Positions 45,350 to 59,044 are shown, counted from the first letter of the stretch. The stretch is 64,000 nt of DNA from Xylogone sp. PMI_703 (GCA_021399445.1 JAJTUQ010000002.1:6758001-6822000); one strand, 5' to 3'. Made by a program: numbers and translations. Notes: generated by a model not told the origin, from the letters alone.

Positions 45350-48300
45350 CTACCTTCTTGGAAAAAAAGCTTTAGGGGCTGGCAAATGTGAAGGTGGGTA
45401 TCCTATCCGCCTTTCGCGCTCCCTTCTTGCTGAGATGTCTTCTAACATCTTATTCCTCACAGGCAGATTCTTCCATTCTAGAAGTGACGCCTCGGTAATA
45501 TATATGGAGTCCCTTAAGTTTGACTTGTTGCCTTTGAAATCCAATAGCCAGTTTTGATTATCTTCCAAAGTGATTTCTGTCTCATTTGTGGTCCTCAACA
45601 TATCAGTAATTGAATTATAGCCGTATTGGAGAGCCACTTCATAAGGACGATTTCCAAAAACATCACGCAAATTTGGATCTGCTCCCTTCCGAAGGAGATA
45701 ATCTACAGCACGTTTTTGGCCCAGAGCAGCCGCAAAGTGCAATGGTGTTCGACCATATAGAAGCGTGGTGTTTGGGTCCGCGCCAGAGTCAATTAGAACT
45801 TCTGTAATCTCTTCTCTGCCTCCTTCTAGTGCCTTATGGAGAGGAGTAGCACCCCGAGAACTCCTCGAATCCACTTCTGCTCCGCAGTTCAAAAGGAATT
45901 GCACAACTTCTTTGTCGCCCGAATATGCTGCAAAGTGGATTGCCGCTTCTGAGTCCTCTTCCAGAACGCTCTCGTACCCGCCTGATGCACCCCGGAATCC
46001 AAGTGATGAAACCGGCCTATTGGGCTCATTTTCTAATAGGTACATACGTGAAGTCGCTCGTGTTTGCTGCTTAACGATAGTCGTTGCATGAAGGTTAGCA
46101 CCACGCCTATGTAGAAGTTTGAGAGTATTAACATTCCCCGTTTCAGCTGCAACATGAAGAGCAGTCTTCCCTTTCAAAGTTCTAGTCTCAATAGACACGC
46201 CCTGATCTAACAACGCTTCTACTGTGTCTAGTTGATTGAAACGAGCCGCAATATGGAGACCAGTCATACCGGTGCAACTTTCCCAGGGACTATCTGACCC
46301 ATGAACTCTCTCCCAGGAATCATACACAGGTTTGAGAAAAGCGAGTTGGTAATTCATGTTTTGAACTGTGGCTGGGGGAAGTGTTCTTATAATCTCTGAA
46401 ACCCCATATCTGCATACAGCAAAGAATGGATCGTGCACCAATGAATAAAATTTCCATTGGATGGGCCACAAAACATGTATGCTTTTTTTCCAGAGTCTGA
46501 ACTCTACTGAATCTTGCGGATAACCGGTAGAAGTATCGAAGAGAAAAGGGAATAACACGGGGAATAAAAACCGGCACCTCGTTTCTAGAGTGAGTTTAGA
46601 GCAATGATATCCCCAGTTAATATGCGCGTAAATGTAGAAACTCCCGCTGAAAGATGCTCGTCGCCCTGGATGATAGTTGACACATAATTCCTCAAGACAT
46701 TTTTGAGCAGGTTCAAGTTGTATCCTATCATTCTCGAACACACTTTCCAGATACTCACGAACTGATAAGTGAGCGAAGCGAAAAGTATTCATCTTCGAAT
46801 CGACAATAAGGAGATTACAGGTCAAATCCAGAATCGACTGCACTGAAAGCTCACAGGGGGAGCTATTCGTACCAGAAGCGATGAGAGCAATTAGATCATC
46901 TGTGTTAATAAAAGCGTTCGCGGCAAGAGTCCATGCTAAAGCCTTCTTTCCAATTCGGCGGCTGTTTTCACTCGACTGCTCAATCTGGCTGTAAATAGCA
47001 GCATAACGCTCTGATAGAGTTCTAGGAAGCCTCTCTATTTCCATTCTGACATCAGATTCTAGCTTCATACGATAGGGATTGCAGAGGTTCTGCAACTGCA
47101 AAGATACCCATCGAAACCTACGTTCCATGAGCTTTATAGTAATACTATGGGAGAATAGCGACACGACCTACATTCCCTGTGCTCCGTCTTTCAGCGTCTC
47201 AGTAATCAGGTTCTTTAAATGATCCGAGACATTTCCATGCAGCAGTTTCTTATCATCAACCGCTTTTTCAATCTCGACTGTTATGAATCTCTCGATATCC
47301 TTAGCATTATCCTGCGAGTCTATGTATATATTTGGGGAGCCTTCCAGATGACAAGTAATATCACCGTCATCACGACTTGTAACAAACACTTTGACTATAT
47401 TAGAAGATTTCTGAATAATCTCATTAAGAGCCCTGAATAGCTCGTGTCGGCACTCTGGATCGCACTCATCTAGGGCATCAATTACGATTGTCGCGGGGTT
47501 ATCATTTATAAGCTCCAAAATGAGAAGAAGTGTCTCATCGAAGTTTAGTCTTTTCAGTGAAACCCCTTTATCTTGCTCTAGCTTGTACCTTTTCAGTGTT
47601 GCTTGCTGAACAGGTACTGTTAGGCTCGGGGAAGAAAGTTGCCGTGCAATACATCTCAGAATATCAAGGGGGTTAGCCCGCTCTGGCTCGGCCGGGTCAC
47701 GGGCGCAATAAAAGTATGCAAAGCATGAAAATGAGTTTATTGGAGCTCTCTGTAAGTATTCGTCGACGATGATAGATCTATTAGGATTTATTAGCATAGC
47801 CTTGGTTTGTCAAAGTAAAGATGCATACGCAAGTTTGGTCTTGCCCGAACCAGGAATTCCGTGAAGCCACAAAATTGATGAGTAGCTTGAATCAGACCAT
47901 TCTTTAAATTGAGGCTTCTGTGGCATCCATTGACCGGAGTCGGCCAAACGATCTGCTCTGGCATTATCATGATACTGAGGGTAAGGCAACGGAGACAGCC
48001 ACTCAAGGGTCTTCAAACGCTCATTTTTTTCTAGATAATCTTGATAGTCGAGAGTATTTGCTGAAATTCTGAAAAGAGGGTCAGCAAAGGACTTCAAGAG
48101 AGTGCATAGATTTTCCAGCTGATCTGTATGGCCCTCTGTAGTATCCTGAATTTTAGCATTTAGCTCTGACAGAGTGGTATATATGGCGGTAGTATTCTAG
48201 TTCATCTCATCAACAATACGAGACGTATTTTGCTGTAGCTCAACCACGACTAGTTAAGCGTCTTTTTCCACTTCCAGTTGCCGCTTATGCACCTCCTGTA

Positions 48301-49041
48301 GTAACTGGTTTACAGTCGTGTCATTGACTTTCACGAGGCTCTTGGCAAATCTTGCTGCTACATTCTGATTATAAAAATGAAGTGTCTTCCCCAAGAATAT
48401 TAAAATGCTAGCGTAAACCGACACAAGAGAACGTCTTAACCGATTGGTTGCCGATGAATCACTCTGGAGATACAAGGCTTCAAAGAGACTGTATCGAGAA
48501 ATGAGATTGGCAGTCACCTCTAAACCCTCGATCATCGCTCCGAAAATCTGACTGTCATTAACTGCCCACTAATTCAAGTTAACCAAAAAATTTGTAAACC
48601 TTAAGGTAAGGCAGAGTAACCTGTAGTAGAAGACGGACGCCTGCCCAAGGCAAAGCAGCATGTCCAGGGTCAAACTGCACTACAACATCACCAATCATCA
48701 TGAAATTGTTGACCCATTTGATTAGCTTCTCGAAAACATCTCGTAGTATGATTACTTTTCCATTGTATTTGACTGTCCAACGCTTATTAAGATATTCCAA
48801 TCGTCGTTGTTCGGCCAAGGCTAGCACATCTTTCATTGCATCAACTTTCACATCTTGCTGGAATTTCACAAGCGCGCGGTCTTGATCATCGAGAGAAAGA
48901 ATTGCTTGGTCCCATAGATCTTCATGTTTCCTTGAAATTGCTCATTCTATTAGTCTGGATGTGGGATATAAAGAATATCGCTCACCCCGCTAGTGAACCC
49001 TCTATCATGCTACTCGGCTGTGTACTGCAGTTGGCGGTCAT
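45350..49041 (-). pseudogene. NLR-type STAND protein (DUF7708-NACHT-ankyrin) with two in-frame stop codons
   Basis: Five exons (48986-49041, 48621-48930, 47829-48568, 47172-47777, 45350-47117) join in frame to 1,159 codons before the stop. The N-terminal domain resembles DUF7708 (LWDQAILSL through LPWAGVRLLLQ). NACHT follows with the P-loop in LHGIPGSGKTKLA and Walker B in TIVIDALDECD. The C-terminal half holds an NLR winged-helix-like part and ankyrin repeats (KTALHVAAETGN, ATPLHKALEGG, RTPLHFAAALG). Such proteins sense non-self and trigger regulated cell death. Within exon 3, between the N-terminal domain and NACHT, TAA at 48254-48256 and TAG at 48197-48199 interrupt the same frame, 57 nt apart, and no sensible intron removes them. 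Both could arise from CAA and CAG by C-to-T change. I therefore call it a recent pseudogene, or a two-part allele. Confidence 0.72.
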
Positions 49042-50573
49042 AGATAATTTTACTCTTAACAAAAGCGTAATGAGTTTATTAAGATCACTTTTTGAAAATC
49101 ATTCACCTTATTATGCGTCTCGTGTGATAAGCATGTTGTACTGGGTGATTCATATAGTCGAGGCTGAGCTGTTGATGAGGCTTCGACTTCTCCTTCAGCC
49201 CCAGCCCGCTTAGGCATCTTCAGGCCTCGAACAACAATATTAGCCAATCACGTAGCTCATTTATTTGCTCTGAACTACCAATATGAAGTTATTCAAGAGC
49301 CAGTTACCAATGTATCTTTTGTGGTCGCATAGCCTAGCTTTCTGGGATTCAAGCTTCTACTCCGTAACCTTCATAACTGTCACAAAACATCTAAGATTTA
49401 TGTTAAATAAATTTGACAAATGCAATTTGAAAATTTTATTTGTCGGACTAGGTTTAATTATCATATTGAAAAAAATCAAAAAAAATCAAATGCAACGTCA
49501 TATAATGATTTACTTAGGATACGTAAAAGGCTACTCGAAGCATAATACTTTGAGTAATACTTAGGTTATTCAAATACACATGATTGAGCCTCAGGTTATG
49601 TTGTATCGAGCATGCAGATAATCTGAGGATTCGGGTGTGCCTGTATTTCCTGTAAATCCAGTGAGTCTAAGGTCACTGTGCGAGCTCGAGGCTTGAGCTT
49701 GCTTTGGCCAAAAGTTTTGTTGCATGTCTGGATGGGATTTGAAATACATTACGAGAAGTGAGAGGTGTCCGCTGCAATAGCCGCTAAACCTATTAGGAAG
49801 TAAGAAGAGATTCGCTTACATCACGTGACTGACCAAAAAAATTTCCGTTCAAATTCGCGATGGCTCTCGCGCTCTTCTTTTCTCCTTACATAAAACTACA
49901 ATCCTTCATATTCACTCTGGCTTTCAGTCTTTTCCATGGCAGGTCTTGGAGGGGAAATTGGAGGAGAGAGGAGAACTTCCGCTGAGCGAATTCTGGAGGA
50001 CCTGTAGCATGAAAGTGCATTCGGTTTCTCCTCACTAAATCAACGGGACAGATTTTGGCACAGTGGTTCTTGCGTTATGACTGGAAGAGACGTGTTTGTC
50101 GTATCTTAGGGATTGAGCCTGGATATACTATTGACCCGCAATGAATTGATGTGTAGATATTTCTATAACCATTTTCCTCGATAGCTTCTGAATTTTTATG
50201 AACTTTCATACCCTGCCTGTCCTGGCAGCTTCATACCTTTGCGACTGTAGCAGTTTCAGTTACGAGTGGCAGTGCGACATTATGCATTCAGCACTGGAAG
50301 CATAAGATGGCAGCCGTGTTATTGGTCCATATATTGAGCATAAATTCATACAACAACCATTCTGACAGCTTTGTACGGTAGGAAGCAGCTTACGTACGCA
50401 GTGAAACTGCAGGCGTCCCGACGTCTCCGTACCAGTACTTCCGTACACGTACCACCCACGTCATTGCCTCAGGTTTTGCGAACACCAAGTGGGAGGATGA
50501 TACGAAAGGCTACCGAGGTTTCACCTGCGATCCTGACCTCCAACAACTCTCTTTCTACATGTAGACCTACAAG
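49042..50573. other. Intergenic, no gene seen
   Basis: Divergent spacer between the NLR locus and the Lgl gene. The part near 49380-49560 is very AT-rich with A-runs. The right end should contain the Lgl promoter and 5' UTR. Short open frames show no known motifs. Confidence 0.5.
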
Positions 50574-53500
50574 ATGGCCGGCTTCTTACGTGGAAAGCAA
50601 GCCGGCATCCAAGGCGATCTATCTGCCTCCATACTTCCTGGGCTTTTCGCAATTGATGATCAAGCAAGATACGGCATAAACTCCCAGATAGGGTAGGACA
50701 TGGAGCTCAAGTTGAACGCCTCTTCGCTGACATTCTCCAAACAGGTGCCTCGCATATGATCCTGTGCAGTCGCTCCTCGCAGTGGGAACAACGGAATGGA
50801 CATTCGGAAGTGGTCAGATCTATGTTTTCGGGCGAGATCGTGTTCAGGTAGTCTTCACTCTACCCCGCCGAGCTTCCGTTAAGATCCTACAATTTTGCGC
50901 CGACCGACTGGTATGCATCGACTCGAAGAACGAGCTTATAATATGGTCGCTGGAGAAACAAAAGAAGCTGGCTAGCTATGCGCCACCTGCGGCTGTGACG
51001 TGTTTGGTGACGGATCCCATGCTGGACTGGGCCTTCATCGGCATGACGAATGGCGAGGTTATGGCCTATGATCTCGATAGAGAAAAGCTAGCGCCTTTGC
51101 GACTTCCTAATTTCTGGAGGGAGATGAACCCAAGATCGAGGCTATTGCAGGTAGTGTCTCTACAGCTGCATCCTCGAGACATTGGCCAGCTCTTGATCGG
51201 ATACACGGAAGGTGCAGCCATCTACTCGTTCAAGCAAAATAAACCCACGAAATTCTTCCGTTACGAGATACCAGCAGGGGCGCCTGGAGGAACTGTAGAT
51301 CCGATTACACAAAGCCAGGTACGGACGCCGCATTTGAAGCATGTCGTATGGCACCCCACTGGAACATTTATCCTGACCGTCCATGATGACGGAAGCTTGG
51401 TCTTCTGGGATCCGAAAGATGGTCGGATTGTAATGGCAAGGACCTTATCGGATTTCAATATTGATAAACCTGGAGCAGAGTCCAGCAGCTTTGGCAGCAC
51501 CCCAGGCACTTTTTCATTGAAATCACCCATTGAGAGGGTAATGTGGTGTTGCAAGGAGAATCCGGATGATACAGGTCTACTTATTGCTGGGGGAGCTCCA
51601 AGCAATGTTGCGGAGAAAGGATTGACGTTCATCGAACTGGGCGTAACACCGGTATATGCGACATCCTCCTGGCAAGCCCTCAGTGATCATTTTAAAGGCA
51701 AACGTCAGCACTTGTTGCCTGTTCCTCTCGGCACTGATGTAGTCGATTTTGGTCTTGTCCCACGTGCTTCTCCTCATTTTGCTGGAGCTCAGGATCCTAT
51801 CGCAGTTCTGACGATGCTTTCGTCTGGGGAACTCGTAACAATGAGTTTCCCTAGTGGCCACCCCATTTCGCCAACTAACCAACTTCATCCATCTCTTACC
51901 TTCGTGCATCCCTTTGTCACATCAGTACAAATTACTCCTGTTGAGCGTGGAAGGTGGTTAGGCATGGTTGAAAATCGTCAGCAAGGTCCAAAGCTACTCG
52001 TTGGTGGTGCTCTTGGTACACTACCTTTAAAACGATTTGAATCGCGGAATGTGCTCCAGGTTGTACATGGAGATGGCACAATCCGTATATGGGATGCCGG
52101 TCAAGCGGATTTGATTGAGAATAGTAGTGTTTTACAAGTGGACGTTGCAAGAGCTCTAGAGCGCTACGATGAGGTCAAGATCACGGCTACGAGTATGGGT
52201 GGAATTACGGGGGAATTATGCGCTGGAACTGCTTCTGGAGAGGTCGTGATATATCGATGGGGTTCAAATCCGACATTCGGTCGTGAACCTGCCTCACAAG
52301 TTCAAACCAAGCCTGGTGGATTCACTAATATATCCACACGAACTGAGCCATCATTGAAAGAAGGGCTACAACCATGGGTGTTATACGACATGGCTCAGGG
52401 TCCAATAACCGCTTTAAAAATCTCGAATATCGGATTCGTAGCCATCGGCTCTGAAAATGGTGGATTCTCCATTGTTGATTTACGTGGACCCGCAGTCATT
52501 CATAGCTCATCCATAACTGAATTTGCCAAACCTGATAAGCGGAGCTTTAGGAGAAGTACCCCGCAAGCTTCGAAACCAGATTATGCTGTGGTGATAGAAT
52601 TCGGTGTTATGACATTGGATGGAGATAGCTACTCGAGCATCGCATGCTTTGTAGGAACCAACATGGGTAAAGTTGCAACTTTCAAGATCTTGCCTCAATC
52701 AAACGGCGGCTATAGTGCCCAGCTCGCCGGAGTAGCAAGCCTTTCAGATAGAATCATATCCATTTCTCCTATTGTTGCTGAGACTGGGAAGCCAGCAGCA
52801 GCGACAGGTGCTGCCGTAGCTGGGCTTCGAAGCGGGCAGCAGACACATGGGACCCTTGTTGTTGGTAAGTACATTTATCCATTAGAGGCTTCTTTAAAAG
52901 ACATGTACTAATTACTTTATTTCTGAAGCCACGCAAACCGAGGCCCGAATCTTTAAACCTGCAGATAAGAAAGGTGCACACAAATCATTTGATGATGTCT
53001 TCTGTGATGCTGCTACGGTAGCAGAGTTTGAGCTCCATGGTTATGCACTTGTTTGCGTCTTCGGTGATTCCTCGGCTCGAGCATACTCACTACCTGCGCT
53101 TAAAGAGATCGGTCTTGCTCGTCTCTCTATGCTTGATAAGACTCGTACTTCAAATACACTCGTTACTCCAAGCGGCGATCTTTTTGTATGGACGGGTCCG
53201 TCAGAACTTGCTATGCTTACTGTCTGGGGGACAGGCCAGACCCTTCCACCAAGCCAAGATAAACTATACAACCCACAGCTGGCCATTCCTCCTCGGCCTA
53301 CGATTTCAAACCTTCAATGGATATCTGGCACGCAATACGTATCGCCTACCGACTTGGACTTGCTGATTGGAGGCCCTGATCGTCCGCCAAGCAAGCGTAT
53401 GATGGCAGCAGCAGCAGAAGAGGAGAGACTTGCTAGGATCGGAGGACCTAGTAGAGCGCCTGGAACACAAAGCACTGAGGGATGGGGAGAATATATGACT

Positions 53501-53659
53501 AGGCAATTAAATGAACGTACTGAGAAACTGAACATTATGGGAGATAGTATGGATAGAATGCAAGAGAACAGCCAAGGATGGGCGGATGATGTCGGGAAGT
53601 TCGTGTCTAAGCAGAAGCGAAATTTGCTTCTAGGAGGGCTCACTGGGAAGTGGATGTAG
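50574..53659 (+). CDS. Lgl/Sro7/tomosyn family SNARE regulator
   Basis: Three exons (50574-50692, 50745-52864, 52929-53659) give 989 residues. The N-terminus (MAGFLRGKQAGIQGDLSASI) leads into WD40-like repeats such as VVWHPTGTFILTVHDDGSL with FWDPKDG and VHGDGTIRIWD, which should form a double beta-propeller. The C-terminal 60 residues (MTRQLNERTEKLNIMGDSMD and the following QGWADDVGKFV) form the R-SNARE-like tail characteristic of tomosyn/Sro7. These proteins bind t-SNAREs and Sec4-type GTPases to control fusion of secretory vesicles at the growing tip. Introns of 52 and 64 nt have good splice sites. This is a conserved housekeeping gene and marks the return to core chromosome content on the right of the cluster. 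Confidence 0.93.
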
Positions 53660-54103
53660 GTGGGTTAAGTTCTTTTCTATTCTTTATCATTTGTCATGCG
53701 TCGCAACTATGGGATCTCAAGGCGTCGGAGTCTAGATTGTATGATACACATTAAGTTTGCCGGTTATGGGCTTGGACGCATACTTCGTCCCTGGTGGATG
53801 AGAAGGTTACGCCAACCCGTAGCGGCTAGCGGCTGTTCAAGTAGCCACTCGTTGATTAGAATTACGGGAATATTATAGCATCCCAATGTAAATATTCTTT
53901 TCAGCCTCAGATAATGCGTAACCTTCCTTGTTACGTTCGATTTGCAGTGTGGTGGAAAGTACAACTACCCCTATTAGTGTGTAAACAAGGCTTCCCCTCG
54001 CCGTTGCTTCCCAAAGTCGCACACCATCCCAAGTAAACCATCCTGGTCAAGAGATTGAGACTTAGTAATTCTTATCAAAAATTATTTTCATTACGCTTAT
54101 ATA
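53660..54103. other. Intergenic, no gene seen
   Basis: Convergent spacer of about 440 bp between the Lgl gene and the second rhodopsin-domain gene; 3' ends only. Confidence 0.6.
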
Positions 54104-55477
54104 CTATGGAAATCTCGACCGCCTATCTCTCGAGGTATCACGTATCATAGTTCTCTCTACATCCAAAGTCGCCAGCTCGGTTTCCACATTCTGAGCCTCC
54201 TTCGCGGTCAGTCCAGTGGCATCCGTAGCCTGACTACTATTACGAGCCAGGCTACCGCTCTTATTCAACTGAGACCATCCATGACCTACCCTCCGTCCGG
54301 AAGGTTCATCATAGGTGGTCCTCTCCTTGGTCCTCTGCTCCGATCTATGTACGGAGCTCGTTACTTTCTTAATGACTCGTACCACAGACGAGTAAACGAC
54401 GGGTAGGTTGGCACATAATATGCCACCGCACGGTTCCCAGGCCGACAGGATGCCAAAGTTAGTCTCATACCCTACAACACAGTCATGATCATGTTAGTTA
54501 TTGTAACGAAGCTGTGGAAAAGATGGATGAACTTACATGTATAATCAGTTGATCCAACACCAAAGACAAACGATAGACGAGCAGCGCTGATAGCACATGT
54601 GCCCAGGCCAATAGAGAAGAGGAAGCACAGACTGATCTTCTTATCCCGGGAAGCCTGTAGCCCCAGGATAACCGGGATGGGCATAGCAAATATCCACAGA
54701 TCCGCAACCAGATTCGTGACATTGGTGAAGTATGTGAAGGCAACGAGGTTGATACATGTACCTTCGGCGGCACCCCAGAAGGCCTGGATTGGTCGACAAC
54801 TGAAACCCAACCCAACCTCCATGACTATAACCCACGCTATCACAAATATGCCTGTGCAAACAATGACGGCACGGAAGACTTTTTTGGGCGAGAAGACGCG
54901 GTAATAGAGTGCTAGGACGGAGAGCTTGGTGCATCCAATCGCAACGTCGTAGAAATGGCTGAAGATGTAATCGCCCTAGACCGCATATTCAGTTTCTTTG
55001 TTCTTCCAACCAACCTGCCAAGGCTATATTGCAACTAACCAACATGTACATCTCCAGATCATGAGGGGTCAGAGCTTGTATATGGCGTCCGAGCCCAAAG
55101 GGTGCTCCTATAAATGGTTTCTCAATCCCCATATCTCTGATTATATCTCTCTATTTTTGCATTACTAACCATACACCAAGCCTGATATACACTCCGCAAT
55201 TGCAACAATCTGCGTCAGATTCAATCAGCTTCTGGCTTGCCTTTTCAGAAAAAGAAAAAAAAGTTTAGGTAAGGCAGTAGCTTACGGTTGCAAATATCAT
55301 GAGATAATCATCAAAAGCCAGGCGGGCATCCTGCCGCCGACCTACTTTGGTCCATATCCTGAGAGCGGTGCTGATGAGCTCGAGGCCGATGGGGATCGCA
55401 TAGAAGGTGTTCAGCACCGTTGCTCTCGACTGCCCTAGATAACTTTCACTGTACGTCGTGCCATTGTTCGTCGCCAT
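54104..55477 (-). CDS. Fungal rhodopsin-domain (SAT4/PTH11-like) integral membrane protein
   Basis: Five exons (55286-55477, 55175-55209, 55040-55136, 54537-54975, 54104-54471) encode 376 residues. The N-terminal extracellular part is short with an NGT glycosylation-type site; the first loop has ARLAFDDYLMIFAT, the family's DDY motif. Later helices include the central loop FSCRPIQAFWG followed by a conserved cysteine (EGTCINLVAF). The tail after the last helix (VRVIKKVTSSVHRSEQRT onwards) is hydrophilic and charged. Exons 2 and 3 are small; the donor after exon 3 (GTTAGT) was chosen to keep frame. Such proteins are plasma-membrane receptors or transporters of unknown ligand. It is a different gene from the one at 1.8-3.1 kb but of the same family. 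Confidence 0.84.
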
Positions 55478-56868
55478 TATTATTAGTACTACTATTAACG
55501 TTCGCTGCCGAGGAGACAGAGGGTCAGTCGGCCCTCGTGGACCTTGAAGACAGTGCTCTGCATATCGTCGTGTGTATGTACATGAGCAGGCAGTGGGGCG
55601 AACGCCATACTTTATTTAAGACCCGATGTGGGAGAGCCGCCTCTGCTGTCGTTGCCTCGTACTTTGGAATCCTGCCACACTTGTAAGCAGCAAGTTGGGC
55701 CGCAGGCTTGGTAGGCAAGTGGAGTAGTCCCTAAAGGGAATCTCGCAGCAGTATGTCGTCGGAGCCCGAAATCTGTCTGGCTGGACTCGACTCGGCTGTA
55801 AGCCTGCAACGCAGATAATTCGGGTTCGGTTCTGCTTGTAGAGCAATCGACCACAGTAGTTAATCTATCATACGCCGTCAGCAGCATCAATAACGGCGTG
55901 GGATGACAGTGCGCAGCCAAAGAGAACAGCAGCGCGGCGGGCTATCGGCACTGTGCAGTGCTGTATCTGCAACGAGGCCGTAAGCTGTCAGCCCTGGTGG
56001 TGGTAATTACCACCCCTCCTCGCTATCCAGGCCATATATAACAACGGCCTTTTTTCCAAGCTGAGCTCGTAATCCAGTACCCTGCCACCCAGATCGTGGT
56101 TTCGCTGGGCGTCAGATTAATGGATGAGAACTGAATTTCCTGTATTTTGGCTGGATGATGCCAACTTGGTCCCATGGCGCAATTGCGTCGGAGAAATAGA
56201 ACCGCAGACCCTGGGCGGCCGATTATGCGCCTCTCAACCGTAGAGGCAGGTAGTACGGTATCGATCTTGCAAATCATGCCGTCGCATGAGTGCAATCAGA
56301 CTACGTACTTTAATTAGAGCACGTACTGTTGAGTGCGCCCTCCTCGCGGAATATTGACCCTCCTCTACGCGTACCGACCCAGAAGGGAAATATTACCGTC
56401 CACGGAAGGACGGGAGCGGTTGGGGGCGATCCGTGAACGGGACTTCGCGCCTTTCCCGGGAGCTCTCGGGCACACCAAGACTCAACCATACTGCTCTATG
56501 CCTAGTCCCATGGGCCTGCCCGTTATGAGATCTCAGTGCCCCCGTGCGCTGGGGATGCGATGTGGCCCAAGATGCCGTTGCTGTACTAGTACCCATAAGG
56601 ATGACCTTCCCATATAGTACGACGGTACTACCGTAAGATATATTACCCGCAACAGGGTTATGACAGACAAAGAAACCAGATCAGACGCCTAGAAAGGAAT
56701 GGACGAGGCATCCCACGTGCAGTTGGAGCCAATGTGCACTGGGTCGCCCGTAATTGCGCTCATTTATTGGAGCAAGGGCAGGCTCGCAGTTCCCCCCATA
56801 AGATTCCGCAGGGTGACCTCCTGCTTCCCTCCCTCCTGTATGCTGTTTTCATCCTGCACGACACCATC
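55478..56868. other. Intergenic, no gene seen
   Basis: Divergent spacer of 1.4 kb, more GC-rich than the other gaps. Open frames on both strands have no recognisable domains. It should hold promoters of the rhodopsin-domain gene and the secreted esterase. Confidence 0.5.
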
Positions 56869-59044
56869 ATGAGAAGTAAGACGGGGGTCCTTGCTGCTGC
56901 TGCTGCTGCGGCAGTCTGTGTTGCAGATGCTCTGGCGGCCCCTCGTGCCAGTAATGGGCCGATCGTCGACCTGGGCTATTCAGCCTATCAGGGCTATTAC
57001 AACAACACGTACGACTTGAACGTCTGGAAGAGGTGAGAGCAAGAAGTGCCAAGTGTTTTCTATAGATTCTCCAGACTCCTGAACTTGGTTCACTTCGTCC
57101 GAAAAACTACTTCAATCCTTCAAAACCCCTGGAAAATGGAACGTCGTGCTGACTCTTGCGCCTCTCCTTGACAGCATCCGCTATGCGCAGCCGCCAATTG
57201 GAAAGCTGCGATGGCAAGCTCCTCGAGCTCCTCTTGCGTCGAGCAGCAACAAGATTGTACCTGCGGTTGATCAACCGCCGATGTGTCCACAGACCGGTGC
57301 GTTTGGAACTCCACCAGTCTATGGCTTCAATTCGGGTCCAGGTGACGAGGACTGCCTCTACTTGAACGTATATGCAGCTCCAAATGCGTCTAACCTGCCT
57401 GTCTTTCTCTGGATTCGTAAGTCCCCTTGCATTTCCTCTCCGCGCGATGACATATCAGTTCCTGACCACAAGCTCATAGATGGTGGTGGTTACTCGGACT
57501 TTGGAGCTGTTTATGATCCCAGTGTGTTGATGAACACAAACAACAATGGCTTCATTACTGTCGAGATCCAATACCGTCTGGGTGCCTTTGGTTACCTTGC
57601 CTCTTCTGACATTAAGAAACATGGTCAGCTGAACGTCGGTCTCTTGGATCAGCAATTTGCGCTTCAATGGGTCCAGAAATATATTACCAAGTTTGGTGGT
57701 GACCCCACCCGTGTAACTCTGGGCGGAGAGTCGTCTGGTGCTGGTTCTGTGCTGTATCTATCTATGGCCAACGGTGGGGCGCAATCGAATCTCTTCAACA
57801 ATGTTAGTAGAACTCTCATCTCTATATCCACCTCTGAGCAAAAGCTTACCGACTGACAATTCCCTCTTGCAGATCATTGCAGCGAGTCCCTACCTGCCAG
57901 CAATTTACAACTATGATGACTCTGTCCCAACTGATAACTACAACGCCTTTGCAGATCTCGCTGGCTGCGGTAATAGCTCGTCGAAGAGGAGTCAATATTC
58001 CACCACCTTCGATTGCCTTGTTGCTGCCGACTCTGCGGCGCTTCAGAATGCTAGTGGCACTGTGTCTACCACTCGAGGCTTTTTTGGTACCTTTGCCTTC
58101 TTGCCTGTGCTTGATGGCAAGTTGATCCAGAATAGGCCATCAGAGCAGCTCCTTTTAGGAAAAGTCAGTGGTAAACGGCTGCTTGTAGGGGTGAGTAATT
58201 CAGTAGCTTTCTTCTTCAGTTACTCATCATCAAATGTCACCACCAGTACTAAATGACTAACTTATCCTATCTATAGAATAACGCAAATGAAGGTGTGCCC
58301 CTGAGTGACCCAACTATCCGAACCAGAGATGAGTTCGACTCCTGGGTCTCAACGGCTTTTCCACACTTTAGCTACGCAGAAAAGACCCTGCTAGATGCCA
58401 TGTATCAAGTCCCTAAGGCCCAGCCTGGTAATAATGGACTACGGTTTGATACACTGGGCAATGCCGGCCCAACTGCCCTCACTCAATCCGGAATGGCAAC
58501 AGGTATCCAGCAGACAGTGTTTGATATCTATGCCGAGTCTACCTTTAACTGCCCTGGATACTGGATGGCCGAGGCATTCAGCATGGGATCTCGCCAGGCC
58601 TGGAAGTACCAGTACTCCGTAGAGCCTAACTATCACGGCGCTGATCTCAGCGCCTACTGGTCAGTCGGTGCCACAGCCCCCAACGCAGACTTCAGGCACG
58701 CGTTCCAGAAGATCTGGGGTAATTTCATCATCCACAACAATCCTACAATCTCTGTCACTGATGCCTCGGCAAACTATCCCAACGCTACGGTCCCAACTAC
58801 CGGCCGAAGTGCCCAGATGATGTCGTGGCCTCAATACTCAATCATGCAGCCGCAGCAGTTGGATCTCAACACCACTGGCGGCGTAGTGGACCTGGTCACG
58901 GTCACAGATGATTTGAGCTATACGGTCCGAACAGGCGCGGGTATTGTCAACAATTTCCGTCTCGTGGATGACTTTTCGTGGGAAGGTGGTCGTGGCGCGC
59001 GTTGTGCTTTCTGGCGGGTTGTCGCGCCGAGTGTTCCTTATTAG
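56869..59044 (+). CDS. Secreted type-B carboxylesterase
   Basis: Five exons (56869-57032, 57175-57416, 57480-57802, 57873-58190, 58277-59044) give 604 residues. A signal peptide is clear (GVLAAAAAAAVCVADALA, with an alanine run coded by GCT/GCG repeats). The family start follows as IRYAQPPIGKLRWQAP. The oxyanion hole is IHGGGYSDFG, created at a splice junction; the nucleophile Ser is in GGESSGAGS; NANEG supplies the acidic residue region; and YHGADLSAYW holds the catalytic His. Type-B esterases hydrolyse a wide range of esters outside the cell. Intron phases are consistent and all junctions restore conserved motifs. It lies far outside the metabolite cluster and has no cluster motif that I could see. 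Confidence 0.9.

Noticed and set aside
47797..47835. Apparent nonsense codon just after the NLR P-loop
   Set aside because: It disappears in a 51-nt intron (47778-47828) with good splice and branch sites that restores normal NACHT spacing.
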